This document shows, piece after piece, positions 1-6,636 of a DNA stretch of 13,011 nt. Origin of the DNA: Bacteroidales bacterium UBA1216 (GTDB lineage Bacteria > Bacteroidota > Bacteroidia > Bacteroidales > Paludibacteraceae); the NCBI GenBank assembly GCA_002309255.1, contig DBXI01000035.1, forward strand, positions 1 through 13,011, in the 5' to 3' direction. The first letter of the stretch is position 1. Each line of letters begins with the position of its first letter. Under the pieces are notes generated by a model. It was not told the DNA's origin and ran no database searches. It saw nothing but the letters and a program-made list of their open reading frames with translations. The position numbers and the translations under genes are program-made.

Positions 1-42
1 CTCACGAGGGTTTTTCAGTGCCCTCCCACGCGGTTGCTTTTT

Positions 43-1749
43 TTATTCGTCGGATGCCTTCCTTAATGCCCTACGGCAGTAAAGATATCGCGTGCTGATA
101 TCCGGCACGTTGTACCAGGTGGGGACTGCCGTATCTTCCGGACAGCCTACCATGTATTCGTCATACTTCTCCGGCCAGTCCCAGGGTGCGGCACGCAAGG
201 CATCACCTATGGATGCCGAATCGAACCGGCAGAGGAACATAAAATCCGGCGCGGGGGTTTGCGAAACATCCATGTAAGGGAAGTATTGCGCCATCAGGAA
301 ATGCGAGACGTTCACAGCATCAAATACATAGATGTTGCTATAATCGTATGCCAGGGCGAACATAGTGGATTGGTGCGGCACATAATTATACTCTTTCAGT
401 AGGGTATCTATCCTCTCGAAATAATCGCACTGCGTCTTGTTGATTCCCACTTTGGCAAAGTTCGTGTTCCCCTTTTCGAAGTGATAGGTGTTCGCTGCTT
501 TTACTGCGCGATTGGTTTGAATAGTGCTCAGCGGACTCACATTCCCCAACCCTGCACTCGGAATCAGGAAAAGCAGGAGTATAGGCCATAGTAGCACCTT
601 ATATCGGCTATCGTCTTTTATCGTATCAAAGTACAAGAACAGCCACGGCAACACAAACAGGTACAACCTGCCTAATACACCCGTGTTAGTGCCCGCTACC
701 GCCAAGATGGGGAACAGGAACAGGAACACACGGTAGTACGTTCTTGTTTCCGTCAATCTATAGTCCGGATCTTTTACCCTTGTAAACAAGTACGGTATGA
801 ACACCAGGCTGGAGATAGCCATGTACGGATCGATGCGGTCTTTCGGCGTATAGTACACATACGCAAGGCATAGAAACGCATAGATGATTTGCCCCACCGT
901 CTTGTTCTTGAACAGGGTGGATAAATAGTATATTCCCGCAAAGGAAGCCATCATCAGCACCAGATGCCGTATGAACGAAGCATACATCCGTAGCATAGAG
1001 CCACCATCATAGTTCGACTCTTTGGTAAAGAACTGCGCCGTCTCATACATAGCTTGAGCGATCTCATTCAGCGGACAGACGAACAGATGCACCACCGCCG
1101 CCGTACTGAACATACCTAACAGCCCGTAACCCACATATCTCATCATACGGATCGGTTCAGGCCAATAGGTGAGTACAATCACGAGCAACACTCCACCGCT
1201 CACCAGCGCTGCTCCGGGGAGAATCACGAACCAACTGCACCCGAGCAACACGCCCGTCACATAGGCAAGCACATACTGAGCCCGCTGGTTCTTGCTATTG
1301 CAGGATAGCACAAAGCTGCACAATGCCCAACAGAGCAGTGAGCCCTGCATCGTCACGTACGATAGCCCCATGCCGCGACTAGCGTTATAGAAATAAACAA
1401 GGAAGATCAGCGCAAAGTACATCAATCCCCGCCGCTTATCGTATAACCGCATCGCGGTACAGGTGGCGATAACAATCGTCAGCCAGTTCAGGATAGCGGC
1501 CGCCAAATAGGAGTTGGCTTTGCTCGTTAAGTCCAGATAAGGGAATAGGTGGATGGCCAGCAGGTTCCACTGGCTCTTACCGGTGATATAACTGCCGTCG
1601 TATGCCTCTTGCAACTTCAGAAACATGTAGGCCTGATCAAAGGCGGTGTGAAAACCGTACCGGAACGAGTCAACGGATAGCACACTCAGTCCAACCAAAG
1701 CCAACGTCAACAGCAAGTACGGCCAATCCTTTCTGAGAGCTTCTTTCAT
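43..1749 (-). CDS. Polytopic membrane protein, probable GT-C-type glycosyltransferase
   Basis: The 568-residue product begins with a hydrophobic segment (about residues 10-26). Many more follow, roughly at 81-100, 108-121, 133-150, 159-194, 205-224, 262-280, 287-300, 308-322, 340-352, 360-374 and 385-399. A hydrophilic C-terminal domain of about 165 residues (404-568) ends the protein. The first extramembrane loop (27-80) carries acidic and aromatic residues, including F-D at 37-38. This plan, many helices with an acidic first loop and a soluble tail, resembles GT-C glycosyltransferases that use polyprenyl-phosphate sugars, but I do not recognise a specific family. Its start codon overlaps the stop of the family 2 glycosyltransferase upstream (ATGA, 4 bases), so the two are probably translationally coupled. 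By position it would be the acceptor-specific transferase of a GtrA/GtrB-like set; that role is inferred. A polymerase or other envelope protein is possible. The reading frame is intact. Confidence 0.72.
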   Translation of the reverse strand: MKEALRKDWPYLLLTLALVGLSVLSVDSFRYGFHTAFDQAYMFLKLQEAYDGSYITGKSQWNLLAIHLFPYLDLTSKANSYLAAAILNWLTIVIATCTAMRLYDKRRGLMYFALIFLVYFYNASRGMGLSYVTMQGSLLCWALCSFVLSCNSKNQRAQYVLAYVTGVLLGCSWFVILPGAALVSGGVLLVIVLTYWPEPIRMMRYVGYGLLGMFSTAAVVHLFVCPLNEIAQAMYETAQFFTKESNYDGGSMLRMYASFIRHLVLMMASFAGIYYLSTLFKNKTVGQIIYAFLCLAYVYYTPKDRIDPYMAISSLVFIPYLFTRVKDPDYRLTETRTYYRVFLFLFPILAVAGTNTGVLGRLYLFVLPWLFLYFDTIKDDSRYKVLLWPILLLFLIPSAGLGNVSPLSTIQTNRAVKAANTYHFEKGNTNFAKVGINKTQCDYFERIDTLLKEYNYVPHQSTMFALAYDYSNIYVFDAVNVSHFLMAQYFPYMDVSQTPAPDFMFLCRFDSASIGDALRAAPWDWPEKYDEYMVGCPEDTAVPTWYNVPDISTRYLYCRRALRKASDE

Positions 1750-2468
1750 CGCAAGTTCTTGTTTATTGTGTGAAAATCAGACAGTGCTTTCAGTCCTATC
1801 CTGAATATCCGTCGCATATTGATGCTGTTCACGCCGCCCTGACGCGGACGAAACGTTATCGGATACCAGCCTATCGCATAGTTCCACCTGACGGCTATAG
1901 CACTCACGGCTACGTTGGCCAGGTTATAATCCTGCGGAATAACATCCAGTATGGGCTTCAATTTCTCAACTTTCAGCAGGCGGAAAGGCGTATTCGCATC
2001 CTTGACCCATACACGGAACATAAGCCACACTACGAGCCGCAGCGTCTTTGTCACCATCCTCCGGCTTGCACCATCCTGTCTGCCATCACGCGTGCCGATC
2101 TGGAAATCAAACTTGTCACGATTAGCCCACATCTGCCAAAACTCTTCGGGCAGGGTCTGACCGTCGCTGTCCGTTTGGAAAATGTAGTCGGCACTATGGC
2201 TCATCGCGTACCGATACAGATATAGCACCGTAGCCCCATGACCTGAGTTGGTCTTATCCATCGGCTCAAACAGGGGGTACTGCGATTGAAGTTGTTGCAT
2301 GATCGCATATGTCTTATCCTTGCTGCCATCGTTCGCAACCACCAACTTAACATCGTGCCCCTCGGCTGCAAGCTGCTCGCATAGCGGATGCCACTGAGCG
2401 ATAACATCGGCAATGTTCGCCTCTTCGTTATAGGCAGGCATCACAATGTAAATCTTATCCGTTGCCAT
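1746..2468 (-). CDS. Family 2 glycosyltransferase (Dpm1/GtrB-like)
   Basis: The 240-residue protein has a GT-A fold layout. It shows PAYNEE at 11-16, NDGSKDKT at 46-53, the metal/nucleotide-binding D-S-D at 100-102, a GTR-DGR segment at 125-130, and DANTPFRLLK at 157-166 in the place of the 'D...GFR' motif of dolichyl-phosphate mannose synthase relatives. A basic stretch near 207-220 follows. Family members move a sugar from a nucleotide donor onto a polyprenyl phosphate at the cytoplasmic face. GtrB proteins usually have two C-terminal transmembrane helices. Here the protein ends at 240, so it resembles the short Dpm1 type and would attach peripherally, perhaps through the amphipathic stretch at 141-155. 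It overlaps the GtrA-like gene upstream by 14 bases and the membrane protein downstream by 4. The sugar cannot be read from the sequence. The family call is firm; the pathway is inferred from neighbours. Confidence 0.9.
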   Translation of the reverse strand: MATDKIYIVMPAYNEEANIADVIAQWHPLCEQLAAEGHDVKLVVANDGSKDKTYAIMQQLQSQYPLFEPMDKTNSGHGATVLYLYRYAMSHSADYIFQTDSDGQTLPEEFWQMWANRDKFDFQIGTRDGRQDGASRRMVTKTLRLVVWLMFRVWVKDANTPFRLLKVEKLKPILDVIPQDYNLANVAVSAIAVRWNYAIGWYPITFRPRQGGVNSINMRRIFRIGLKALSDFHTINKNLR

Positions 2469-2868
2469 GTTTGCGGAATGTAATGTATTTGTTCAGGCAG
2501 AACTGCACAAGTGCCACCACCACTATCGACAGCAGCTTGCACAGCACCTCGTTCCAGCCACCTACTGTTACCATCAGATATAGCATCAGTTCACTGATAC
2601 CCAACCCTATCATCCCTACCATGTAGAACGACAGACCACGAACAGTCACCTTGTCTTTCACCTTGAAGTTCAACGAACGGTTAAGGACAAACGATGTAAA
2701 TATGCCCACATTGATACTGACCACATTTGCCCATAGATAAGGCAATATATCCCAGTAGCATAACGCGGAGTAAACCACAAAATCCAGCGCAGCACAAAAT
2801 CCACCGATTATCCCATATAGTATAAGGTTTCGGAAGCGGGTATACAGATTGCCGATATACTGTTTCAT
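2455..2868 (-). CDS. GtrA-like family membrane protein (putative lipid-linked sugar flippase)
   Basis: The 137-residue protein has four hydrophobic segments, at about 15-36, 42-62, 77-100 and 108-128, the usual size and topology of GtrA family proteins. Each half ends in the family's F-x-L-N-(R/K)-x-x-x-F pattern: FVLNRSLNF at 60-68 and FCLNKYITF at 123-131. GtrA proteins are thought to flip polyprenyl-phosphate-linked sugars across the inner membrane. This is the first gene of the three-gene minus-strand set, about 60 bases downstream of a good Bacteroidota promoter at 2937-2968. The start chosen is the first ATG; it puts the first helix just after a short basic N-terminus (MKQYIGNLYTRFR). 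Its end overlaps the glycosyltransferase start by 14 bases, which suggests coupled expression. Confidence 0.9.
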   Translation of the reverse strand: MKQYIGNLYTRFRNLILYGIIGGFCAALDFVVYSALCYWDILPYLWANVVSINVGIFTSFVLNRSLNFKVKDKVTVRGLSFYMVGMIGLGISELMLYLMVTVGGWNEVLCKLLSIVVVALVQFCLNKYITFRKHGNG

Positions 2869-2936
2869 GTCATAATTATAAAGTGTGCGTGTGTGCTTGC
2901 GTTACCTCTTTCGCCCTATGCTTGTTCATTCGCCCA

Positions 2937-2968
2937 CAAAGATACGAAAATATTATTGTTTATGCAAG
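2937..2968 (-). promoter_or_regulatory. Bacteroidota-type promoter for the gtrA-like operon
   Basis: Read on the minus strand, a -7 box TATCTTTG (2944-2937) matches TAnnTTTG. It is preceded by CTTG (2968-2965), one mismatch from the -33 TTTG, with a 20-base gap. Transcription would begin near 2930 and leave a leader of about 60 bases before the ATG at 2868. The -7 box overlaps one arm of an inverted repeat (GATACGAAAA at 2941-2950, TTTTCGTATC at 3011-3020). Confidence 0.65.
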
Positions 2969-3020
2969 TATTTTCGCAATTATTTGCATCAACATCCGCA
3001 AATTACGCTTTTTTCGTATC
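2941..3020. repeat. 10-base inverted repeat flanking the gtrA-like promoter
   Basis: GATACGAAAA at 2941-2950 is the exact reverse complement of TTTTCGTATC at 3011-3020, separated by 60 A/T-rich bases. The left arm overlaps the -7 box of the promoter. A regulator site is possible, but A/T-rich spacers give such matches by chance fairly often. The rest of the 2869-3082 spacer holds no credible gene. Confidence 0.4.
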
Positions 3021-3082
3021 TAAATTGCACATTGTACGTATATAATAGAAATTCCACGTTTCCCGTCTGATCCGTACTCAAA

Positions 3083-3973
3083 TTACGCACTTATGAGCCA
3101 TGCAATGAGCTCATCGCTTATGTTATTGCCTATCTGTCGGCATACATCCTGGCTCCATCGTTGTGCCATGACTATGCGGTCGGCATGCGTATCGGCACCA
3201 TGTAGCATGGCATAGATATATCCTGCATTGAAGTTATCGCCGGCACCCACAGTGCTGACTGTAGGTATAGGCTGCACGGGATAGGTTTCGCTGGCATCCG
3301 GCGTAAAGACACGGATGGTTTGTGCTCCGTTGGTCAAGATGAGTGTTGCGCAGAACGGCCGGACGCGTGCATATATTTGCTCTGCATCATGCAGGTCATA
3401 TAAATACCCGAAATCTTCCATCGATCCGCGCACGATGCTTGCCAAGCGCATGTTTTCCTCAATATTAGCGATTACGCGGGGAATATCTCGAACATGCGAC
3501 TTGCGGAAGTTGATGTCGTAATACAGGAACGCGCCGGCCTCACATGCATCGCGCAGGAGCTTGGCTACAGCCGGACGAATAACTGGATTGATGGCAAAGA
3601 ATGAGCCGAAGAGCACCACATCGTTGCGCGTTATTGTCGGCAACTTACCATCCAATGCCGCAGACGCATGATCCTTATAGAAGGCGTACTGCGCATCGTT
3701 CTGCTCATCCAGGAAGGCGAGTGTGACGTGGGATTTTGTTCCCGGGTGGCGGCATACAAAGTCCGTTGACACCCCGTTGCTTGCCAGAAAACGGCAAGTC
3801 ATATCGCCTATATGGTCATCGCCTACCTCGGTGATCATGGTACATGGCACACCGGCTCTACCGAGCGAGACGATACTGTTGAAGGTCGAACCGCCGGGGA
3901 CTGCTTTCTGCGGCTGGTCGTTCTTGAACAAGATGTCCAATACCGTCTCTCCGATGCCTATTACTCTCTTCAT
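3083..3973 (-). CDS. PfkB-family carbohydrate kinase (ribokinase/fructokinase-like)
   Basis: The 296-residue cytoplasmic kinase has the normal length for the PfkB family. It opens with the IGIGETVLDIL strand, whose Asp13 is the usual substrate-contact position, then PGGSTFN at 26-32 and the second signature STVGAGDNFNAGY at 240-252. The catalytic base would be Asp246 in GAGD. The more common Asp at the start of that motif is Ser here, a change the family tolerates. Members transfer phosphate from ATP to a sugar or nucleoside hydroxyl. The substrate cannot be told from sequence; fructose or a related hexose is the usual guess for such Bacteroidales proteins. It lies 172 bases after the DUF6340-like gene, on the same strand, and 214 bases before the gtrA-like gene. 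I see no convincing promoter or terminator in 3974-4145; an AATATTTG at 4026-4019 is only a weak -7 candidate. Confidence 0.9.
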   Translation of the reverse strand: MKRVIGIGETVLDILFKNDQPQKAVPGGSTFNSIVSLGRAGVPCTMITEVGDDHIGDMTCRFLASNGVSTDFVCRHPGTKSHVTLAFLDEQNDAQYAFYKDHASAALDGKLPTITRNDVVLFGSFFAINPVIRPAVAKLLRDACEAGAFLYYDINFRKSHVRDIPRVIANIEENMRLASIVRGSMEDFGYLYDLHDAEQIYARVRPFCATLILTNGAQTIRVFTPDASETYPVQPIPTVSTVGAGDNFNAGYIYAMLHGADTHADRIVMAQRWSQDVCRQIGNNISDELIAWLISA

Positions 3974-4145
3974 ATGTTACTTGCTGTAGTTATTCGTTCG
4001 TTGGTCAGTTTTCAGTCACAAATATTTTGATGCCTTTTGCAAATTTTGGGGCTATTTTAACAGCGAGTCGGCAGGGAAATGTCAGCAGAATGTCTCGTGT
4101 ATTGTCTAGGATTGGCAGGTAAACGAAAGTGAAATGGCAGGTGGC

Positions 4146-5123
4146 CTACTTTGCCATTCGTTGTTGGAGGAGGGTTTGGTAGTAGCGGATGTTCACCGCC
4201 TGTTGGCGGGCATCGGGTGAGCGGAGTTGGCTAAGTGCAGCGATGGCTTGTTCGGTGGCGGTGTAAGCGTCGCTTATATCGCCGATGATCTCGCAGGCTA
4301 CGGCGCGATTGGCGGCGGCATAGGCGGCGCGCTTGATGTCGGCTTGCGGTGCTGACCATGCATCGATGGCCTGCTGCCATTGCTTGCGGACGAACGCCTG
4401 CATGCCGGCGTCGGATGCGCCAAGGTCGTAGAGATAACGGTCGGCGGTCTCGAAGGTAGGCATGAGTCTGCGAGCGAGCTGCTCGCCGGCATAGATAGCC
4501 ATCTCGTTACGCACATCCTCGTTGGCAGGCAGCGCCTGCAGGGCAGCCGAACGGAGCTCGTCCTCTTTCTCCCAATAGAGCGTATCGGCATAGACGAGCG
4601 TGCGCGAGGTGATCAAATCAGCACCCGGCTGGCCATCACGGCGGAAGAACAACGACCAATGGGAGCCTACGATAGCCTGCGTATAGGCGTAGTAGGTCTC
4701 GCGGTCGGTGAGGTAGGAGTCGGTGGAGGGATGCACGATGAGTTGATTGAGCACCAGGAGTGCATCGGCGTGATAGGTGCTAAGCAGCGAATCGGCGCGC
4801 TGATTGGTAAGTAGCTGGCGGCGGTAGAGGCTGACAGAGCTGTTCTGCGAGGTCTCCAGCACGGATGGCAGCAGATAGGACGACTCAAGCACCTCGGATG
4901 CCGCCATGAGCGTATAGAACGCGCCCGTGGGCAGGTCGGGATGCGGCACGGTGTTGTTGACCAGCAGCACATCGCTCACATGCTCGGGCAGAGTGAGCTC
5001 TGCCGGATGGCCGATCTCGATAGTGGTGTGCCACTGCTGCGCCTGCATGAATGCCGTTATGGCGAGCAGGCAGAGAGCAACAGCCGTCCTGCGGAGCGAT
5101 ATTACAAGTTGCGTATACGCCAT
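4146..5123 (-). CDS. Exported DUF6340-like protein with TPR-like C-terminus
   Basis: The 325-residue protein starts with a basic stretch (Arg11-Arg12), a hydrophobic core (13-25) and a likely signal peptidase I site after Ala-Gln-Ala (26-28 region), so it is probably exported to the periplasm. The body has the pattern of the Bacteroidota DUF6340 family: a strand with VLLVNNT at 52-58, a central region ending near 220, and a helical segment at 245-300 (KQWQQAIDAW, then AAYAAANRAVACEIIGD) that reads like one or two TPR units. Family members as I know them are often lipoproteins. No lipobox Cys follows the hydrophobic core here; the only nearby Cys, 18, sits inside it. Its start overlaps the end of the RsmF-like gene by 22 bases in another frame. 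No other ATG precedes the signal peptide. Function unknown; the family call comes from memory of pattern. Confidence 0.72.
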   Translation of the reverse strand: MAYTQLVISLRRTAVALCLLAITAFMQAQQWHTTIEIGHPAELTLPEHVSDVLLVNNTVPHPDLPTGAFYTLMAASEVLESSYLLPSVLETSQNSSVSLYRRQLLTNQRADSLLSTYHADALLVLNQLIVHPSTDSYLTDRETYYAYTQAIVGSHWSLFFRRDGQPGADLITSRTLVYADTLYWEKEDELRSAALQALPANEDVRNEMAIYAGEQLARRLMPTFETADRYLYDLGASDAGMQAFVRKQWQQAIDAWSAPQADIKRAAYAAANRAVACEIIGDISDAYTATEQAIAALSQLRSPDARQQAVNIRYYQTLLQQRMAK

Positions 5124-6451
5124 TCGTTGGGATAGAGGTTATTGCAGCGTGAGCCCACGTTCTTGACGAAGCCGAGCGGTACGCCGTGGTAAGTGACGAG
5201 CAGTTGCCCGAGCGGCAGGTTGGCTATAGGCAGCGCTTCGGTGCGCAGGAACGCCAGTGCGTTATCCAGGCTGAGTTCGAGCTGCGGGAACGCCTCGATA
5301 CGTGCCGCCTTGGCCATTGACAGGCTGTGCTGCGGTGCGAAGCGTTTGCCGCGCTCCTCTGCCAAGCCAAAGCCGAGAGAGATACACAGAAAACGGGTGC
5401 TCAGATAATCGATAAGTTCCTTGTGCTTAGCGGGATAGGCTGTGATGAACCGGTCGAGCTGGCGAAGGGCCCAGGCATCGGGCTCGATGAGCCACGAGCG
5501 GACGAGTTGCCGATCGTCAGCAGTGATAGGTGTGCTGTTAGGCTGCTTTGGGTGACGGATGCGGAAGGGGGTGAAATCGCGGCGGCGCTTGCGCAGCACG
5601 CACAGGTAGAAACCCTCACCACGCACCAGATGCGGATAGCAGTGGTAGCCCGCTATGCTCTCCACCACGCCCCATGAGGGGTCAAGGTTGAGCGGCAGGA
5701 TATCCGCGCCAAGCTCGTCGGCTATCCACAGGGCGTTCTCCTCGTCCTCATGGCGGTTGAACGTGCAGGTGGAGTAGATCAGTATACCTCCGGGCTTGAG
5801 TGCATCCCATGCATCGCGCAGTATAGAGCGCTGGCGCTCAACGCACAGGCGCACGGCACGTGGCGACCAGTCGGCTATAGCCTGCTGATCCTTGCGGAAC
5901 ATCCCCTCGCCGGAGCAGGGGGCATCCACGAGCATGCAATCGAAAGCAAAAGGTAGCGCCTCACCGAAAAGCGCAGGAGCGTTATGAGTGACTATGGTGT
6001 TGCCGTTGCCCCACTTCTGGATGTTCTCCGAAAGGATGAACACGCGCTGGCGCACTACCTCGTTGGCTATGAGCAGACCGCGGTTGCCCAGGTACTGGCT
6101 GATGAGTGTGGACTTGCCACCGGGTGCGGCGCAGAGATCGAGCACCAGACTATCGTCGCTCACGTATTGCTCCAGCGCACGCTCAATGAACATCGATGAT
6201 GCCTCCTGTACATAGTAGCAGCCGGCGTGGAACAAGGGGTCGAGCGTGAACTGCGGACGCTCGGAAAGGTAGTAACCGTCGTAGTGCCAGGGTACCTCGT
6301 CGATATCGGCATCAAACGACAGCTCGTCGATCTTGTCGTTCAGCCGGATGGATGTGACAGGCTCCTGCTCCAACGCGCGGAACAAGTCAGGCGCCTGCGC
6401 ACCCAACTGCTGTTGCATCATATCGACAAACTCTACCGGTAACATGAACAT
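5102..6451 (-). CDS. rsmF: RsmF-like 16S rRNA cytosine-C5 methyltransferase (NOL1/NOP2/Sun family)
   Basis: The 449-residue protein contains the family's S-adenosylmethionine site LDLCAAPGGKST at 104-115. The two catalytic cysteines follow: Cys179 in DAPCSGEG (motif IV) and Cys229 in YSTCTFNRHEDEEN (motif VI). A C-terminal PUA-like/RsmF-type domain (about 325-449) includes GQLLVTYHGVPLGFVKN at 415-431. RsmF methylates C5 of a cytosine in 16S rRNA, and the two-domain length fits RsmF/YebU rather than the shorter RsmB core. The exact target base is not visible. The start is the ATG at 6451-6449; a second ATG two codons later (6445) is possible. A divergent promoter at 6529-6560 reads toward it. 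Its stop lies inside the next gene, the DUF6340-like protein, suggesting coupling. Confidence 0.9.
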   Translation of the reverse strand: MFMLPVEFVDMMQQQLGAQAPDLFRALEQEPVTSIRLNDKIDELSFDADIDEVPWHYDGYYLSERPQFTLDPLFHAGCYYVQEASSMFIERALEQYVSDDSLVLDLCAAPGGKSTLISQYLGNRGLLIANEVVRQRVFILSENIQKWGNGNTIVTHNAPALFGEALPFAFDCMLVDAPCSGEGMFRKDQQAIADWSPRAVRLCVERQRSILRDAWDALKPGGILIYSTCTFNRHEDEENALWIADELGADILPLNLDPSWGVVESIAGYHCYPHLVRGEGFYLCVLRKRRRDFTPFRIRHPKQPNSTPITADDRQLVRSWLIEPDAWALRQLDRFITAYPAKHKELIDYLSTRFLCISLGFGLAEERGKRFAPQHSLSMAKAARIEAFPQLELSLDNALAFLRTEALPIANLPLGQLLVTYHGVPLGFVKNVGSRCNNLYPNEWRIRNL

Positions 6452-6480
6452 TCAAAAATCAAATTTTAAAATTCAAAATT
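6450..6480. repeat. A/T-rich short repeat before the rsmF start
   Basis: ATTCAAAA occurs at 6450-6457 and again at 6471-6478, separated by ATCAAATTTTAA. On the minus strand this makes the leader of the methyltransferase a run of TTTTGAAT units ending at the ATG. Similar A/T spacers occur before frr and after pgk in this window. They probably serve as unstructured leaders, or are neutral. Confidence 0.5.
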
Positions 6481-6528
6481 CACGAGCACTTGACAGTAAA
6501 AAAATAGCCATTTTTTTGATTTCGGCTA

Positions 6529-6560
6529 CAAAGTTACTATTTTTTTTCGAAATTTGCAAA
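6529..6560 (-). promoter_or_regulatory. Bacteroidota promoter for rsmF and DUF6340-like genes
   Basis: On the minus strand TAACTTTG (6536-6529) is an exact TAnnTTTG -7 box. TTTG (6560-6557) is an exact -33 box, and the gap is 20 bases. Transcription should begin a few bases past 6529, giving a leader of about 70 bases before the ATG at 6451. Confidence 0.8.
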
Positions 6561-6576
6561 AAAAAATGCAAATAAT

Positions 6577-6607
6577 TATGAAATGTCAATATTTTTTTGT
6601 AACTTTG
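6577..6607 (+). promoter_or_regulatory. Bacteroidota promoter for the helicase-pyrH-frr-rsgA unit
   Basis: TAACTTTG at 6600-6607 is an exact -7 box. Nineteen bases upstream lies TATG (6577-6580), one mismatch from TTTG. The leader to the ATG at 6637 would be about 25 bases. It is back to back with the minus-strand promoter, and both -7 boxes sit in the same 13-base sequence GTAACTTTGTAGC in opposite orientation (6599-6611 and the complement of 6525-6537). Confidence 0.72.
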
Positions 6608-6636
6608 TAGCGAAAATGTGTAATTTGGCCTAACAT

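Noticed and set aside
1..42. Possible terminator hairpin GAGGG...CCCTC after the large membrane protein
   Set aside because: The stem has only five base pairs with a 10-base loop and no T-run in the minus direction. The window edge prevents judging what lies beyond.
2885..3070. A 61-codon plus-strand frame in the spacer between the gtrA-like gene and the sugar kinase
   Set aside because: It begins at a GTG, has no domain or leader, and runs against a good minus-strand promoter. The composition is that of A/T-rich spacer.
3236..3256. Loss of the common Asp in the sugar kinase DTxGAGD motif (Ser here) as a sign of inactivity
   Set aside because: The PfkB second signature, as I recall it, allows Ser at that position, and the catalytic Asp in GAGD is present.
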